This document shows positions 6,120 to 6,522 of a DNA stretch of 6,522 nt, piece after piece. The notes beneath the pieces are model-generated. The model was not told where the DNA came from. It worked only from the letters and a program-made list of their open reading frames with translations, and did no database searches. The first letter of the stretch is position 1; every line of letters starts with the position of its first letter. Origin of the DNA: Prevotellaceae bacterium (GTDB lineage Bacteria; Bacteroidota; Bacteroidia; Bacteroidales; UBA932); assembly GCA_031264875.1 (NCBI GenBank), contig JAISDK010000169.1, positions 1-6,522 on the forward strand, read 5' to 3'. Made by a program: the position numbers and the translations under genes.

Positions 6120-6297
6120 AAATTAAAAGAAAGTGAGAGGCATCTTTCCGGATTTCAACTGTTTTGTGTCGCGTCAGCAATTCCGTAAATCCTGTAAATC
6201 TTGATTCTGACGCAGATTTAATCGCGAAATTTCCAATTTTCAATTCCTGTATTGTTTTTATTAAAATTGTGCGATATTATCAATTTAAAACTTTTAT
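6120..6297. other. A/T-rich non-coding spacer after truB
   Basis: There is no ORF of useful length, no RNA gene and no clear promoter here. Besides the 6171-6213 repeat there is a weak inverted pair, AAATTG (6264-6269) and CAATTT (6281-6286), without a proper T-run. I see no convincing intrinsic terminator for truB. Confidence 0.5.
6171..6213. repeat. Inverted repeat GCGTCAG/CTGACGC enclosing tandem 9-mers
   Basis: GCGTCAG (6171-6177) and CTGACGC (6207-6213) are perfect inverted copies separated by 29 bases. Inside lie two adjacent near-identical 9-mers, CCGTAAATC (6183-6191) and CTGTAAATC (6192-6200). The stretch has no ORF. It resembles a dispersed intergenic repeat more than a terminator, because no T-run follows the right arm. 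Confidence 0.4.
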
Positions 6298-6331
6298 ACT
6301 ACGCACGGGATGGTTTTGTGCATTGAGTAGT
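6298..6331. repeat. Bulged hairpin at the left edge of the palindromic element
   Basis: ACTAC-GCAC (6298-6306) pairs with GTGC (6318-6321) and GTAGT (6327-6331), leaving a 5-nt bulge (ATTGA) and an 11-nt loop. It directly adjoins the larger palindromic element and may be its left boundary. Confidence 0.35.
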
Positions 6332-6332
6332 G

Positions 6333-6522
6333 ATTGACGCCGTAAGGCGTCCAATCCGGATAACCCCGAACAAGCGTAGCACAGTTCGGGGTATAACAGT
6401 CTGATCTCAATCAGAACTGCGAAGCAGTTCAACTCCATACGGAGTTGAGGGCGGTTGTTGCGTTGCCCCGAACTGCGCTGCGCTTGTTCGGGGTTATCAT
6501 TTTCAGACGCCTACGGCGTCAT
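6333..6522. repeat. REP/BIME-like palindromic repeat element, right end possibly cut by the window
   Basis: An imperfect inverted repeat has arms at 6335-6391 and 6466-6521. Each arm reads TGACGCCGTA(A)GGCGTC, then 7 unrelated bases, then GATAACCCCGAAC, then a CAGTTCGGGG segment; the last 33 bases of each arm differ at only two positions. Each arm is also built of two local hairpins: GACGCC/GGCGTC (6336-6351 and 6506-6520) and CCCCGAAC/GTTCGGGG (6364-6391 and 6466-6493). The 74 bases between the arms hold three more: CTGAT/ATCAG (6401-6414), GAACTGC-GAA-GCAGTTC (6414-6430) and CAACTCC-ATAC-GGAGTTG (6430-6447). Consecutive hairpins share a single base, so there is almost no unpaired DNA. The stretch is GC-richer than its A/T-rich flanks and has no ORF. 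The layout resembles REP/BIME elements or a non-autonomous mobile element; no transposase is present. Confidence 0.75.

Noticed and set aside
6264..6286. AAATTG/CAATTT hairpin as the truB terminator
   Set aside because: The stem has only six A/T-rich pairs, is followed by A rather than T, and lies about 145 bases past the stop codon.
6333..6522. CRISPR array
   Set aside because: The repeats are inverted and mutually different, abut without unique spacers of constant length, and there are no cas genes.

Overview
The window looks like a piece of a Bacteroidota (probably Bacteroidales) chromosome. The protein families fit: a topoisomerase IV subunit A of the Bacteroidota type, a Rho factor with a long disordered insertion, and a short TruB without a PUA domain. 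The signals fit too: translation starts lack Shine-Dalgarno sequences and sit in A-rich leaders, and two intergenic regions carry the TAnnTTTG -7 element of Bacteroidota promoters. All supported genes are on the + strand and are mainly housekeeping.

Region by region: (1) 1-2583 is the 3' part of parC; its start lies outside the window. (2) 2584-2861 is intergenic. It holds a small hairpin after parC, a promoter element for rho, and a leader of about 145 nt with two hairpins and a possible 16-codon upstream ORF. (3) 2862-4691 is rho, read in one frame along its whole length but interrupted by a TAA at 3618-3620. (4) 4692-4863 is intergenic, with weak hairpins and a good Bacteroidota promoter. 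(5) 4864-5430 encodes an NfeD/YuaF-like membrane protein with an OB-fold, and overlaps by one base (TAATG) with (6) truB at 5430-6119. (7) 6120-6522 is non-coding and ends in a dense palindromic repeat element that probably runs past the window edge.

Topoisomerase IV (chromosome decatenation), Rho (transcription termination) and TruB (tRNA pseudouridine-55) are core information-processing functions, but they do not form one pathway here. Only the membrane-protein gene and truB look like an operon.

Two things deserve most attention. First, the in-frame stop in rho replaces the acidic residue just before the GYGFLR RNA-binding motif. It is either a real disruption or a local sequence artefact, and the flanking bases suggest two compensating indels. 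Second, the palindromic element at about 6298-6522 consists of an inverted repeat of about 56 nt whose arms are themselves made of hairpins, enclosing three more abutting hairpins. I do not see a defence system, CRISPR array, complete insertion sequence or prophage in the window.
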